Source: CAZRWD01 sp964603785
GTDB taxonomy: Bacteria > Fermentibacterota > Fermentibacteria > Fermentibacterales > Fermentibacteraceae
DNA length: 64,000 nucleotides
Assembly (NCBI GenBank): GCA_964603785.1
Contig: CAZRWD010000006.1
Location: 1 to 64,000 of the forward strand
Direction of reading: 5' to 3'
Under the pieces are notes generated by a model. That model did not search any database. It worked only from the letters and a program-made list of their open reading frames with translations, and had not been told where the DNA came from. Numbering within the stretch: the stretch's first letter is position 1; each line of letters begins with the position of its first letter. Shown in pieces: positions 25,717 to 34,713 of the stretch. A program made the translations under genes and the position numbers.

Positions 25717-26423
25717 CGCCGCCGCGGATCCCGCCTGAGTATGCCGGGAAGCTCCGACAGGCAGGAGATCACATGGACGCGGTCCGGATCGGCTATGTCC
25801 TCCCTCTCCGCGGCCCAGAGCCTGTCGCGGGAGAGCAGGACCGCCGAGGCACCCACTGCCAGAGCGGGGTTGATGTCCGAGCGCGGGCTGTTGCCCACGC
25901 AGACGGCTCCCCGGGGATCGACACCCTCGGAATCCAGCAGGTGGCGGAGGCTCCCGGGGCTCTTGCGGTCGGTCACCACGCAGCGGCGGACGAGGCCGGC
26001 GAGGCCCGACCTGTCGAACTTACCGCTCTGATGACCGTTCTCGCCCATGGTGTATACGACTGCGGGAACGCCCTCCGAAGCAAGCCATTCAAGGGCTGGG
26101 AGGGTCCCGGGGTAGAGGATGACGGGGTGCCCCAGGAGGACCGAGCCGATGTCCTCGAATCCCGCCCGCAGCCTGGGAGGAGGGGTTCCCGCGAGCTCCT
26201 CCATGACCAGGCGGAGGGTGTCGAGATACGGCCTTGCCCCGTATCCGGTGGTCTCGAGGCGCTCCAGGTCGCGTCTGTGGACCGTGGCCCGGACAGTCTC
26301 CGCCTCGATGCCGGCGGACTCCAGGAGCCGGACGAAGTCCTCCTCCGCACGCTCGAAGAACAGGGCGCTCTCCCAGAGGGTGTCGTCGGCGTCGAGTACG
26401 ACCAGTCCGGGGAGTCGATCCAT
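25713..26423 (-). CDS. HAD-superfamily hydrolase
   Basis: 236 residues. HAD motif I is LVVLDADDTLWES (DADDT), motif II PAVVYTMGENGH (Thr), motif III includes TDRKSPGSLRHLL (Lys), and motif IV VCVGNSPRSDINPALAVGA. A helical cap of about 90 residues follows motif I, the phosphoglycolate phosphatase/haloacid dehalogenase arrangement. Likely a cytoplasmic phosphatase of a small metabolite; the substrate cannot be named. It ends in a 4-bp convergent overlap with the peptidase gene and is divergent from the membrane glycosyltransferase gene. Confidence 0.85.
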   Translation of the reverse strand: MDRLPGLVVLDADDTLWESALFFERAEEDFVRLLESAGIEAETVRATVHRRDLERLETTGYGARPYLDTLRLVMEELAGTPPPRLRAGFEDIGSVLLGHPVILYPGTLPALEWLASEGVPAVVYTMGENGHQSGKFDRSGLAGLVRRCVVTDRKSPGSLRHLLDSEGVDPRGAVCVGNSPRSDINPALAVGASAVLLSRDRLWAAEREDIADPDRVHVISCLSELPGILRRDPRRR

Positions 26424-26486
26424 GGTGCCCCTCCGTCCTTCCGACGAGTATAGTTCACCGAGTTAACCCCAGGGAGGAGTGCCTCG

Positions 26487-28037
26487 TTGAACTGGAGGAC
26501 CGCAAGGCTGATCGTCATCTGCGGGGCGGCAGCCGCCAGGCTTGCTCATCTCGCCTTCTACCTGGCCGGACCCCTGTCGAGGATCTGGTACCAGCCCGTG
26601 CTGGGCGCGTACCGCTTCGAGACGAGCGCCCTCGAGATACTGGGGGGCGTTCCCCAGGACGCACCATATCTCTATGCGAGCCCGATCTTCACGTATCTGG
26701 TCCTACCGTTCTATGCGCTCGGGGCCGGCAGGCTGCCCCTCCTGCTCACACAGGCCGCCCTCGGAGCCATCACGGCCCTTCTCATAGTCAGACTCGCCGA
26801 AAAGGCCGGGGCTTCGCCACCCGCAGGCGCCCTCGCCGGTCTGGCGTGGTCGCTGTACGGTCCGGTGGTCTTCATGGAGATGACGGTCCTGCCTGTCACG
26901 CTTGCCGCGTTAACAACAGCAGCCATCACACTGGCCGCGGTCTCTGGCGAGACCCGCGTTGTTCCCGTTCTGCTGTGCGGGGCGGGTGCGGGGGTCCTAG
27001 CCGGCATCAGGGCACCCATGGCGGTTGTCCTGATCCCCGTCCTGGCGTCACTCCGGATGCCCGGGAGGCCGTTCGCGGCAAGGGTGGCTACCGGCGCCGG
27101 GAGCCTTGCGCTGGCCGGACTGGTCCTCCTTCCACTGGCTCTGCACCAGAGGGCGCACTTCGCGGGGTTCTACCCCTTCCCCCGCTCCGGGGGCTTCAAC
27201 CTGGCCCTGGGTCACAACGACGATGCATCGGGGTATGGACCTCCCGCTCCCTCTCTGGGTCTGGTCGAGAGCTCCAGGGAGGACATCGGCCTGGTGGCGA
27301 TGAGGATAGCCTTCGAACACGGCGCGACCGACTTCGTCGAGGCCGACGAGTACTGGAACCGCACAGCCCTGGGATGGATCGCCGTGAATCCCGTCCGGGA
27401 GGCCGAGTTAACGCTCAGGAAACTGGGCGGGTTCCTGGGATTCCGTCCCTTCGACGTATACTACGACCTGTCCAGGCTCGCGCTCTACAACCCCTCGCTG
27501 GGGGTGATCGCACTTCCCCGGGCTCTGATCGTACTGGCGTTCTGCGTCTGTCTTCTCCCGTTCGCGGCCGGGGGCCGGCACCGGACGGCGCTGCTGCTCC
27601 CGATCGGCGCCAGCCTCCTGACCAGCATTGTGTTCGTCCACTCCGAGCGGTTCTTCATCCCGGCGCTTCCTGTCATGCTCGCCGTCACGGCGGCAGGGGC
27701 GAGCACGCTCGTCGGAAGCACGGGCGGGGCAAGGGCCAGGCTCGCGATCCTGGCTCTCGCGGGTCTGATCCCGGCTTCCGCGGCAGTCCTGCGCCCCGTC
27801 CCCGTGGTTCCCGAAGGGATCTTCCTGCAGTCCATGGGCACGAGGGCCTATAACGACGGAGATGCGCACCTCGCGTTAACCTTCTACGAAAGGGCGGCCC
27901 TCGCCTCTCCTCCGGGCAGCATGACCCGGTACGAGTCGCACATGGCCGCAGCCGCGATGGCCGATCTAGTGGGGGAGCGCGAGAGGGCCGAGGAGCACAG
28001 GGCGCTAGCTCTCCTGTCCGTGTCGCCGCCCGAGTAA
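26487..28037 (+). CDS. Membrane glycosyltransferase-like protein (PMT/ArnT superfamily)
   Basis: 516 residues from TTG 26487 (GGGAGGAG 8 nt upstream), about 10-11 membrane segments and a C-terminal exported tail with a TPR-like stretch (AYNDGDAHLALTFYERAALA). The N-terminal part (LSRIWYQPVLGAYRFETSALEILGG) resembles the first extracytoplasmic loop of GT-C enzymes, though the usual D-E motif is not obvious. It probably moves sugars from polyprenyl carriers to an exported acceptor, or is a related non-catalytic protein. Three GTTAAC sites in the gene place rare TTA leucine codons, unusual for the GC-rich window. Confidence 0.65.
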   Translation: MNWRTARLIVICGAAAARLAHLAFYLAGPLSRIWYQPVLGAYRFETSALEILGGVPQDAPYLYASPIFTYLVLPFYALGAGRLPLLLTQAALGAITALLIVRLAEKAGASPPAGALAGLAWSLYGPVVFMEMTVLPVTLAALTTAAITLAAVSGETRVVPVLLCGAGAGVLAGIRAPMAVVLIPVLASLRMPGRPFAARVATGAGSLALAGLVLLPLALHQRAHFAGFYPFPRSGGFNLALGHNDDASGYGPPAPSLGLVESSREDIGLVAMRIAFEHGATDFVEADEYWNRTALGWIAVNPVREAELTLRKLGGFLGFRPFDVYYDLSRLALYNPSLGVIALPRALIVLAFCVCLLPFAAGGRHRTALLLPIGASLLTSIVFVHSERFFIPALPVMLAVTAAGASTLVGSTGGARARLAILALAGLIPASAAVLRPVPVVPEGIFLQSMGTRAYNDGDAHLALTFYERAALASPPGSMTRYESHMAAAAMADLVGERERAEEHRALALLSVSPPE

Positions 28038-28171
28038 ACACCCCACGCGTAAACCCCGATTCTCGCGCGCGCAGGCCCGATCCGACCCTTTCCGCGGGAT
28101 TGACAGCCTGCTGGGCCGGAGGCAGTTTCAGCCATCCGCCGGACGGCCGGCGGACAGAAATGGAGGGTGAC

Positions 28172-29329
28172 GTGTACAGGAAGCCTCTTCTCGCTTTCCT
28201 TGCGTGTACGGCGATCGTGGCCGCAGGTTGCGGCCCAGGCCCGGCTCCGGAACAGCAGCCACCGGTCGATTCGACGGTGGCTGTCGACATCTATGCGGAG
28301 GCTCCCCTCCTCCGCGTCGGCTACGTGGGCCACGACCATCATTCGGCGGTCTACATCGCCGCGCTCCGCGGGGAGAGGATGAGGGAGCTCTACGGCATCT
28401 ACCTCGCGCCCCTCCGCGAAGGTGAGCTGTACGCGCTGGTGGAGGACGGGGTGAAGGTCGCCGAGATCGAGTTCCTTCGCGCATCCGGCGGCGGATCCGT
28501 CGTACCCACCGCGATGGCCGCAGGGGAGTTCGACCTCGGTTTCGGAGGCGTTGCCGCCTTCATCTCCAGCACCGACGCAGGTACGGGCATTGCCATAGTC
28601 AGCCCCCTCCACAGCAAGGGCGACATGCTCGTCGTGGCCCCTGACAACGAGACCGTCCAGGACTGGCCCTCGTTCGTCGAATGGGTGCGCTCCAGCCCAG
28701 AGCCCGTCGTGGTGGGCTACAAGAACCCTCAGGCCGTTGCCAAGGTCATTTTCGAGTCCGCTCTGACCGCCGAGGGCATGGCCTTCAGCCAGGGCACGCC
28801 CCAGGAGGGCTGCCAGGTCGTGATGATGAACATGCAGGGCGAGGAGAACCTCATCCCCGGCCTGACGAACGGCACGATCGACGCCTATGTCTCCAACAAT
28901 CCCTGGTGCGCCCTCGCGGAGGCCAACGGCAGCGGCAGGTGCGTGGCCGAGCTGGCCTCCCTCCCCCCCGGCGTCTATGCCGACCATCCCTGCTGCGCAA
29001 TCGCCGCGACCCTCGATGCGAGGGAGAACAAGCGCGAACTCGTGGCCGCCGCCCTGCGCCTGTTCGAGGCGGCCACCGACTACATCAACACGCAGCCGGA
29101 TGATGCCGCCGCGGCGGTCGCCGAATGGCTCGGCAACCCCGTGGAGGTCGAGCTCGAATCCATGGCCACCAGCGGCTACGACATGGATGTGACCGCCGAA
29201 TGGGAGGCCTCGATGAAGGGCATGATCGAGGAGATGGCCTCGCGCGACCAGTTCGCCGGCCCCCTCGACACCCTCGACCTCCAGGAGGCGTATGCCCTCG
29301 TGACCAACTTCTCCATGCTGCCCGAGTAG
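28172..29329 (+). CDS. ABC-transporter substrate-binding lipoprotein (NMT1/SsuA/TauA-like)
   Basis: 385 residues from GTG 28172, chosen because GGAGGGTGAC precedes it. A lipobox AIVAAGC (Cys about residue 21) marks a lipoprotein. The body has the type II periplasmic-binding fold of the SsuA/NMT1 family: LLRVGYVGHDHHSAVYIAAL, VPTAMAAGEFDLGFGGVAAF, VVGYKNPQAVAKVIFESAL, and a hinge with DAYVSNNPWCALAEANGSG. It would deliver a small ligand such as an organosulfonate, pyrimidine precursor or nitrate-like anion to the permease and ATPase that follow. The ligand is not predictable here. First gene of a three-gene operon. Confidence 0.85.
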   Translation: MYRKPLLAFLACTAIVAAGCGPGPAPEQQPPVDSTVAVDIYAEAPLLRVGYVGHDHHSAVYIAALRGERMRELYGIYLAPLREGELYALVEDGVKVAEIEFLRASGGGSVVPTAMAAGEFDLGFGGVAAFISSTDAGTGIAIVSPLHSKGDMLVVAPDNETVQDWPSFVEWVRSSPEPVVVGYKNPQAVAKVIFESALTAEGMAFSQGTPQEGCQVVMMNMQGEENLIPGLTNGTIDAYVSNNPWCALAEANGSGRCVAELASLPPGVYADHPCCAIAATLDARENKRELVAAALRLFEAATDYINTQPDDAAAAVAEWLGNPVEVELESMATSGYDMDVTAEWEASMKGMIEEMASRDQFAGPLDTLDLQEAYALVTNFSMLPE

Positions 29330-29341
29330 CAGGACCACGGC

Positions 29342-30196
29342 TTGATAACTGCGGTACGATCGGGGGGGGTCCGGCAGATGCTGCCGGGCCTCCTCCTCCC
29401 CGCGCTCCTCCTCGTTGCGTGGTTCGTCATCACGGCGGCCGGGACGGGCCCGAGCCTTATCCCGACTCCGATGGCCGTCGGGAGGATCCTCTCCAGGCCG
29501 TTCGAGGGCATGCTCTCGTCGGGCTCGCTCGCCTGGAACTCGTTCGTGAGCATGATCCGCGTGGCGATGGGCTTCTCCCTCGCAGCCCTCCTGGGCATAC
29601 CGGTCGGGGCCGTCATGGGTACGAGCCGCTCCGCGAGGAGACTGCTCGGGCTCTCCGTGGAGCTGTCCCGCCCCCTTTCCCCGCTGGCGCTCGTTCCCGT
29701 CATGCTGGTCCTCTTCCGCTCCCGCACCCTGGTCGAGGTACTCGGGCTGCAGTCGCTCCGCTACCAGCACCACCTCTTCCACGAGATCCAGATAGGTATG
29801 ATCATGGTCCTGTTCTGGGGGGGCTTCTTCCCGATCCTCCTGGGCACCGTCGGCGGCGTCAGGAGCGTCAGGCGGGTGCACCTCGAGGCTGCACGGATAC
29901 TCGGAGCGCGCGGTCTGTTCCTGTTCAGCCGGGTGATCCTGCCCTCCGCCCTGCCCGACGTGCTCACCGGGCTGAGGCTCGGCATCGGGAGGTGCTGGAT
30001 GGTCATCATCGCGGCGGAGATGCTGCCCGGGACCAATGCCGGGATGGGCTACCTGATCAGGTACTCCTACGAGGTGCAGAGGCTCGACGTGATGTTCGCG
30101 GGTCTGCTGATCATCGCACTCCTCGGCGCCCTGCTCTCCGGAGGGCTGGAGCGCCTGGGCGAGAGGAGCCTGAGGCTCCGCTCGGAGGACCGGTGA
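29342..30196 (+). CDS. ABC-transporter permease (SsuC/TauC-like)
   Basis: 284 residues from TTG 29342, 12 bp after the lipoprotein gene. It has six membrane segments and the BPD_transp_1 pattern: LIPTPMAVGRIL at the N-terminus, LSRPLSPLALVPVMLVLFR, and the ATPase-contacting EAA loop HLEAARILGARGLFLFSRVILPSALPDVLTGLRLG. Homodimeric inner-membrane channel of a nitrate/sulfonate/taurine-type importer. The loop before the EAA motif (SRTLVEVLGLQSLRYQHHLF) is longer than usual. Its stop overlaps the ATPase start (GTGA). Confidence 0.88.
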   Translation: MITAVRSGGVRQMLPGLLLPALLLVAWFVITAAGTGPSLIPTPMAVGRILSRPFEGMLSSGSLAWNSFVSMIRVAMGFSLAALLGIPVGAVMGTSRSARRLLGLSVELSRPLSPLALVPVMLVLFRSRTLVEVLGLQSLRYQHHLFHEIQIGMIMVLFWGGFFPILLGTVGGVRSVRRVHLEAARILGARGLFLFSRVILPSALPDVLTGLRLGIGRCWMVIIAAEMLPGTNAGMGYLIRYSYEVQRLDVMFAGLLIIALLGALLSGGLERLGERSLRLRSEDR

Positions 30197-30984
30197 CGGC
30201 GGGATCGTCGATCAGGCTGGAAGGGCTGTCGGCGGCGTTCGACCTTCCCGACGGCAGAAGGGTCGAGGCGCTCAGGAGGATCGATCTCGACCTCCCGACC
30301 GGATCCTTCACCTGTATCCTCGGACCCACCGGATGCGGGAAGACCACGCTGCTCAGGGTGGTGGCCGGCCTGCAGGAAGCTTCCGAGGGAGCCGTCAGGA
30401 TCGCGGGCAGCAGGACCGGCAGGCCAGTCATAGGCTTCGTCTTCCAGCAGCACGCCCTGTTCCCGTGGATGAGCGTCCTCTCCAATGCGGAATTCGGGCT
30501 CAGGGCCGCCGGGATCGGCAGGGTCGAGCGCAGGCGGCGGGCTGTCGAGCTGCTGGGAGCGGTCGGTCTCGCCGGCTTCGAGCACGCATGGCCGCACCAG
30601 CTCTCCGGAGGGATGCAGCAGAGGGCCTCGCTCGTGCGGAGCATAGCCATCGACCCCGAGGTCCTCCTCCTGGACGAGCCGTTCGGCGCCCTGGACACGA
30701 GAACGCGATTCGAGCTCGAGGACGTCGTGCTGGATATCTGGAGGCGCTTCGAGACGACGATGCTCTTCGTCACCCACAGCATCGAGGAGGCGGTCTACCT
30801 CGCCGACAGGGTGGTCGTCCTGGGGCACCGGCCCGGGATGGTCGTCTACGACAGGGATGTCACCATCGAGAGACCCAGGGACAGGCTCTCCCAGGCCTTC
30901 GTCGAAACCATGCTCGATCTCCGGAGGGTGTTCGAGGGGCTAGTGAAGGAGGAGGCGCCGGAGGAGGCACCTCCGGCGCCCTGA
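30193..30984 (+). CDS. ABC-transporter ATPase (SsuB/TauB-like)
   Basis: 263 residues from GTG 30193. All nucleotide-binding motifs are present: Walker A GPTGCGKTT, Q-loop GFVFQQHALFPWM, signature LSGGMQQRASL, Walker B VLLLDEPFGALD, and the switch His in LFVTHSIEEAVYL. The spacing and the -EEAVYLADRVVVL- stretch are typical of the nitrate/sulfonate/taurine import branch. The C-terminal tail is acidic and Pro-rich (KEEAPEEAPPAP). Powers the importer formed with the two upstream products. It ends 15 bp from the convergent tonB-like gene. Confidence 0.92.
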   Translation: MTAGSSIRLEGLSAAFDLPDGRRVEALRRIDLDLPTGSFTCILGPTGCGKTTLLRVVAGLQEASEGAVRIAGSRTGRPVIGFVFQQHALFPWMSVLSNAEFGLRAAGIGRVERRRRAVELLGAVGLAGFEHAWPHQLSGGMQQRASLVRSIAIDPEVLLLDEPFGALDTRTRFELEDVVLDIWRRFETTMLFVTHSIEEAVYLADRVVVLGHRPGMVVYDRDVTIERPRDRLSQAFVETMLDLRRVFEGLVKEEAPEEAPPAP

Positions 30985-30998
30985 CCGCCCGCCGCCCG

Positions 30999-31658
30999 CT
31001 ACTCCAGCTTGAAGTCGTAGATCAGCGCGGTCCAGACTCCCACGGGGTGACCGTCGTCCCTCTCGGCCGGCGCCCACCGGGTGAGCCAGGCGGAGGCCAC
31101 CGCCGCCGAGTCCATGCTCGAGAGGCCGGAGGACTGCACGACGACCACCTGCGAGGGAAGCCCGCTCACAGGGACGAACAGCTGCAGGGTCACCCTGCCC
31201 TCGACGCCGGCCTGCCGGGCGATGGCAGGATACTCGGCCGTCGGCCTGAAGGTGCACCTGGGGGGGACGGAGTGGGGGATGAAGGTCCCCGGTTCCGGGA
31301 TGGCGTCCGGATCGCCGGACGGGCCGGTGTTCTCGTCGATGTTGGTCTCGACGGTTCCCACGACCTCCAGACCTGTGCTGTCCCCCGTGAGGTTGATGAT
31401 CTGGGTCGTCAGGTCCGGGACCTCGTCGTCCAGGATGGCCGAGAGGTCGACGGGTATCTCGTCGGGCTCCTCTATGTCGGGGACGAGGTACTCCACCGGG
31501 GCGTCCACGCCCTCCATGTCGTCGGAGCTGGTCCGCACGGCAAGAGGGCTCACGGTCATCCCGGGCAGGGTTTCGAAGGCGACGAGCAGAACCGCCAGGG
31601 CGAACAGCACCCCCAGGTCGGTCCTGCTGTCTTCACTGTGATGGGCGATCGTTCTCAT
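30999..31658 (-). CDS. TonB-family energy transducer
   Basis: 219 residues with one N-terminal membrane anchor (LGVLFALAVLLVAFETLPG), an acidic, proline-bearing periplasmic linker (VPDIEEPDEIPVDLS), and a TonB C-terminal domain at about 130-219 (AEYPAIARQAGVEGRVTLQLFV, SSGLSSMDSAAVASAWLTRWAPA). Such proteins couple ExbB/ExbD-derived energy to outer-membrane receptors. The anchor lacks the classic SHLS motif. ExbB/ExbD genes occur in this window at 60.8-62.8 kb, though not adjacent. The small membrane protein gene immediately upstream is probably in the same operon. Confidence 0.85.
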   Translation of the reverse strand: MRTIAHHSEDSRTDLGVLFALAVLLVAFETLPGMTVSPLAVRTSSDDMEGVDAPVEYLVPDIEEPDEIPVDLSAILDDEVPDLTTQIINLTGDSTGLEVVGTVETNIDENTGPSGDPDAIPEPGTFIPHSVPPRCTFRPTAEYPAIARQAGVEGRVTLQLFVPVSGLPSQVVVVQSSGLSSMDSAAVASAWLTRWAPAERDDGHPVGVWTALIYDFKLE

Positions 31659-31715
31659 CTCTGCACCTCCTGAGCGTTATACGCCCGGGGGGGTGCAGCT
31701 ATTCCCGGGAAGCGC

Positions 31716-31853
31716 TCAGTCCTTCCTGCGCAGCTTCCACAGGAGGATGAGAGAGATCGTGTCGAGCGAAACCAGGATGGCCAGGGTCTGGGCGTCTCCA
31801 TAGGTGTTGTAGCCGAACGCCAGACGCATGACGAGAAACACGATTGTTCCCAT
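31716..31853 (-). CDS. 45-residue membrane protein
   Basis: ATG 31853 follows a strong ribosome site (AAAGGAGG, 5 nt away). The product has two short hydrophobic stretches (TIVFLVMRLAFGY and AILVSLDTISLILLWKL) and a basic end (RRKD). It is too short for most gene callers. It lies 57 bp upstream of the tonB-like gene on the same strand, so a role connected with it is possible. I recognise no family. Confidence 0.6.
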   Translation of the reverse strand: MGTIVFLVMRLAFGYNTYGDAQTLAILVSLDTISLILLWKLRRKD

Positions 31854-31977
31854 GAGCCCTCCTTTCCCGCGGCAAGATACCCTGTCCGCACGCGCCCGGC
31901 AACTGGTCTCCGCTGGCACGGGGACTGTCGTGTTTGTATGCTCGTCTGTCGTATGACCCGATTCCCGGAGGTTGCCG

Positions 31978-33081
31978 GTGCCGTCTCCCGCCAGGCTCGA
32001 GATCAGCGGCGTCCTCGATGCGGCCGCAGCCGCGCGGGCCGCCGCCTTCCTCGGGCAGGCGGACTCCTCCTCCGGACCCCTGGTGATCGACCTGTCGGGC
32101 TGCACCGGGGCCGAATCGACATCACTGCACAGGCTCGCCCAGGCCGTCGACGGCGCCGAGGCTGCGGGGATGACCGTCTCCGTCGCCGGGGCCTCCCCGG
32201 AGATCTCCGAGAGGCTCGATGGGACTCGCTCCTTCGTAAGGGCGTACCGCCGCCGCAGGCCCGACTCCGGCTTCAGGGCCCAGATGATAGAGATGGGCGA
32301 GAAGGTGGCCTATGTCATGGGCATCCTGAAGGGGCTGGGCGGATTCGCAGCGGCCACCCTCAGGGCCACCCTCGCCATCAGGCGCAACCCGAGGCTCCTG
32401 AGGATGCGCATGGTGCTCTACTATATGGAGCAGTCCGGGGTGAGGGCGGTCCCCATCATCGCCACCCTCTGCTGGATGCTCGGAACGGTGCTGGGCTTCC
32501 AGGCTGGCTACCAGCTGAAGACGTTCGCCGCCGAGATGTTCATGCCGGACCTCGTGGCCTACAGCATGACCTGGGAGATAGCGCCCCTGCTCGCCGCGGT
32601 GATGGTCGCCGGCAGGTCCGGATCCGCCTTCGCGGCAGAGCTCGGCACCATGAAGGTCCGCCAGGAGATAGACGCACTCGAGGTCATGGGTCTCGACGCA
32701 TGGAGCTATCTCGTGACTCCGAAGATGATCGCGCTGATGGTCGTGATGCCCCTCCTCGTGCTGCTGGCCGACTTCTTCGGACTGCTCGGGGGGCTGCTGA
32801 TCGGAGGCTGGTACCTGGGCATGCCCGCACACGTCTACATGAGCAGGCTGGAGTTCGTCCTGATCCCGATGGACATCTGGTGGGGGATGGCCAAGAGCAT
32901 AGTCTATGCTGTGATCATCGCGAATGTGGGCTGCTTCATGGGCATGCGCGTGAAGGGCGGGGCCGCCGAGGTCGGGAGGGCCACGACCTCCGCCGTCGTA
33001 ACCGGCATCTTCCTCGTGATAGTGGCCGATGCACTGATATCGCTCATCTTCATGCAGATCAGGCCGACGGTGGTGGTATGA
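31978..33081 (+). CDS. mlaE: MlaE-family lipid-transport permease with N-terminal STAS-like domain
   Basis: 367 residues from GTG 31978, chosen because GGAGG is 8 nt upstream; TTG 31972 is too close. Residues 1-95 look like a STAS domain (ARLEISGVLDAAAAARAAAF, PLVIDLSGCTGAESTSLHRLAQA), the function of MlaB. The rest is the MlaE permease: GFQAGYQLKTFAAEMFMPDLV, PLLAAVMVAGRSGSAFAAELGTMKVRQEIDAL, and the closing TTSAVVTGIFLVIVADAL. Inner-membrane part of a system moving phospholipid between membranes. The stop overlaps mlaF (ATGA). Confidence 0.9.
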   Translation: MPSPARLEISGVLDAAAAARAAAFLGQADSSSGPLVIDLSGCTGAESTSLHRLAQAVDGAEAAGMTVSVAGASPEISERLDGTRSFVRAYRRRRPDSGFRAQMIEMGEKVAYVMGILKGLGGFAAATLRATLAIRRNPRLLRMRMVLYYMEQSGVRAVPIIATLCWMLGTVLGFQAGYQLKTFAAEMFMPDLVAYSMTWEIAPLLAAVMVAGRSGSAFAAELGTMKVRQEIDALEVMGLDAWSYLVTPKMIALMVVMPLLVLLADFFGLLGGLLIGGWYLGMPAHVYMSRLEFVLIPMDIWWGMAKSIVYAVIIANVGCFMGMRVKGGAAEVGRATTSAVVTGIFLVIVADALISLIFMQIRPTVVV

Positions 33082-33854
33082 CGGCGCGCGCGACGGTCAT
33101 GGAGGTCGAGGACCTGACGGGCGGCTACGACGACCTCGTCGTGCTTGAGCACCTCTCCATGAAGGTGTTCGGGGGCGAGGTGCTGGTGATAGTGGGCCGC
33201 AGCGGATGCGGCAAGAGCACCCTCCTGAACCACATGCTCGGTCTTGCCGAGCCCTTCTCGGGGAGGATCCTGATAGGAGGGGTGGATATCGCGCACGACC
33301 CCGAAGCCCTGCAGAGGGCGAGGATGAGATGGGGCGTGCTCTTCCAGTCCGGCGCCCTCCTGGGCAGCCTGACCCTGGTCGAGAACGTCATGCTCCCGCT
33401 CGAGGAGTTCACGGACCTCACCCCGCCCTACCGGGAGGCCGCCGCCAGGGAGAAGCTCCGCATAGTGGGTCTCGACGGCTTCGAGGACTCGTATCCGCTG
33501 GAGGTCTCCGGCGGCATGCAGAAGAGGGCCGGACTGGCGCGCGCCATGGCCCTGGACCCGGAGGTGCTCTTCTTCGACGAGCCCTCCGCCGGGCTGGATC
33601 CGGTGACATCGGCCGGGCTGGACGACCTGATCCTCAGGATCAACCGCATGTCGGGCACCACCATGGTGATAGTCACCCACGAGCTCGCGAGCATCTTTGC
33701 CATATCCGACAGGGTTGTTATGCTTGACTCCGGCGCCAGGGGGATCATCGCGGAGGGGACCGCGGAGGAGCTGCGGAGGCACAGTGGCGACCGGAGGGTC
33801 GAGGCCTTCTTCGGCCGGTCGGCCGCATCGGGAGAGCGTGCAGATGTCACTTGA
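33078..33854 (+). CDS. mlaF: MlaF-family lipid-transport ATPase
   Basis: 258 residues from ATG 33078. Walker A GRSGCGKSTLLNHML, Q-loop WGVLFQSGALLGSLTLVEN, signature VSGGMQKRAGLARAMA, Walker B EVLFFDEPSAGLDP and switch His VIVTHELASIF. The FQSGALL sequence is characteristic of MlaF. It would energise the MlaE permease and MlaD ring. The 3' end overlaps mlaD by 11 bp. In E. coli MlaB contacts MlaF; here the STAS module fused to MlaE could do so. Confidence 0.93.
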   Translation: MTARATVMEVEDLTGGYDDLVVLEHLSMKVFGGEVLVIVGRSGCGKSTLLNHMLGLAEPFSGRILIGGVDIAHDPEALQRARMRWGVLFQSGALLGSLTLVENVMLPLEEFTDLTPPYREAAAREKLRIVGLDGFEDSYPLEVSGGMQKRAGLARAMALDPEVLFFDEPSAGLDPVTSAGLDDLILRINRMSGTTMVIVTHELASIFAISDRVVMLDSGARGIIAEGTAEELRRHSGDRRVEAFFGRSAASGERADVT

Positions 33855-34713
33855 GGCCAGCAGGTTCAGGCTGGGGCTGTTCTTCACGCTGGGGAGCGTC
33901 CTGTTCGTCGTGGTGATGACCTGGCTCACGGGGTGGTTCCGGAGCGAGGAGACGCACACCTATGTGTGCTACTTCTCGGAGTCGGTCCAGGGGCTGGAGA
34001 ACGGCAGCTCGGTCCGCTTCAGCGGCGTTCCGGTCGGCGAGGTGAAGAGCATCGAGGTCGCGCCCGACGGGCGGCTCATAGAGGTCGTGATGGACATCGA
34101 GGCCGACTTCCCGGTGAGGGACGACATCGTGGCCAGGCTCGACCTGATAGGCATAACCGGGGTCAAGGTGGTCAATCTCAGGCTAGTCTCCCCGGGCGAC
34201 CAGACCTCGCCATACCCGCCCTTCGAAGCGCCCTACGAGGTCATCCCCGTGGTCAAGTCCTCCCTCGAGACCCTCGAGGTCGGTCTCGAGAGGCTGGTGG
34301 AGATCATGGCCGAGATCGACGTCCAGCAGATCTCGGACCGTACCGTCGAGCTGCTCGGGAACATGAACAGGCTCCTGGACAGCGACAGCCTGTCGGTGAT
34401 GATCTCCTCCTTCACACGCGCCGCCGAGAGGATCGACACGCTGGCCATCGTCTACGCCGATCTCGGCAGGCGCCTCGACCAGCTCGCCGCGACCACGGGC
34501 GGCAGCTTCCCGGACATCGCCCAGGACCTCCACATACTGACCACCGAGCTCACCGAGCTCACCGACATGCTGGACCCCCTGGCCGACGGGCTCGGCGAGA
34601 TGCTCTCCGAGAGCTATCTGATGACGCAGCAGCTGAGAACGCTCATCGAGAGGTTCAGGGACAGCCCGGCGGAATTCCTGATCCCGGAACGGGGAGACGA
34701 AAGATGGCCATGA
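33844..34713 (+). CDS. mlaD: MlaD-family (MCE) lipid-binding protein
   Basis: 289 residues from ATG 33844. One N-terminal membrane anchor (LGLFFTLGSVLFVVVMTWLTGW) and an MCE domain: TYVCYFSESVQGLENGSSVRFSGVPVGEV, DDIVARLDLIGITGVKVVNL. The C-terminal 120 residues are helical and coiled-coil-like (LETLEVGLERLVEIMAEID, AERIDTLAIVYADLGRRLDQL), longer than in E. coli MlaD and more like MCE proteins with extended helical barrels. Forms the hexameric ring that carries lipid across the periplasm. Overlaps the lipoprotein gene by 10 bp. Confidence 0.9.
   Translation: MSLEASRFRLGLFFTLGSVLFVVVMTWLTGWFRSEETHTYVCYFSESVQGLENGSSVRFSGVPVGEVKSIEVAPDGRLIEVVMDIEADFPVRDDIVARLDLIGITGVKVVNLRLVSPGDQTSPYPPFEAPYEVIPVVKSSLETLEVGLERLVEIMAEIDVQQISDRTVELLGNMNRLLDSDSLSVMISSFTRAAERIDTLAIVYADLGRRLDQLAATTGGSFPDIAQDLHILTTELTELTDMLDPLADGLGEMLSESYLMTQQLRTLIERFRDSPAEFLIPERGDERWP

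Noticed and set aside
27884..29881. Long minus-strand open frame (665 codons) opposite the ABC-transporter genes
   Set aside because: Opposite clear homologues on the plus strand; its translation is rich in Arg/Gly/His with no domain.
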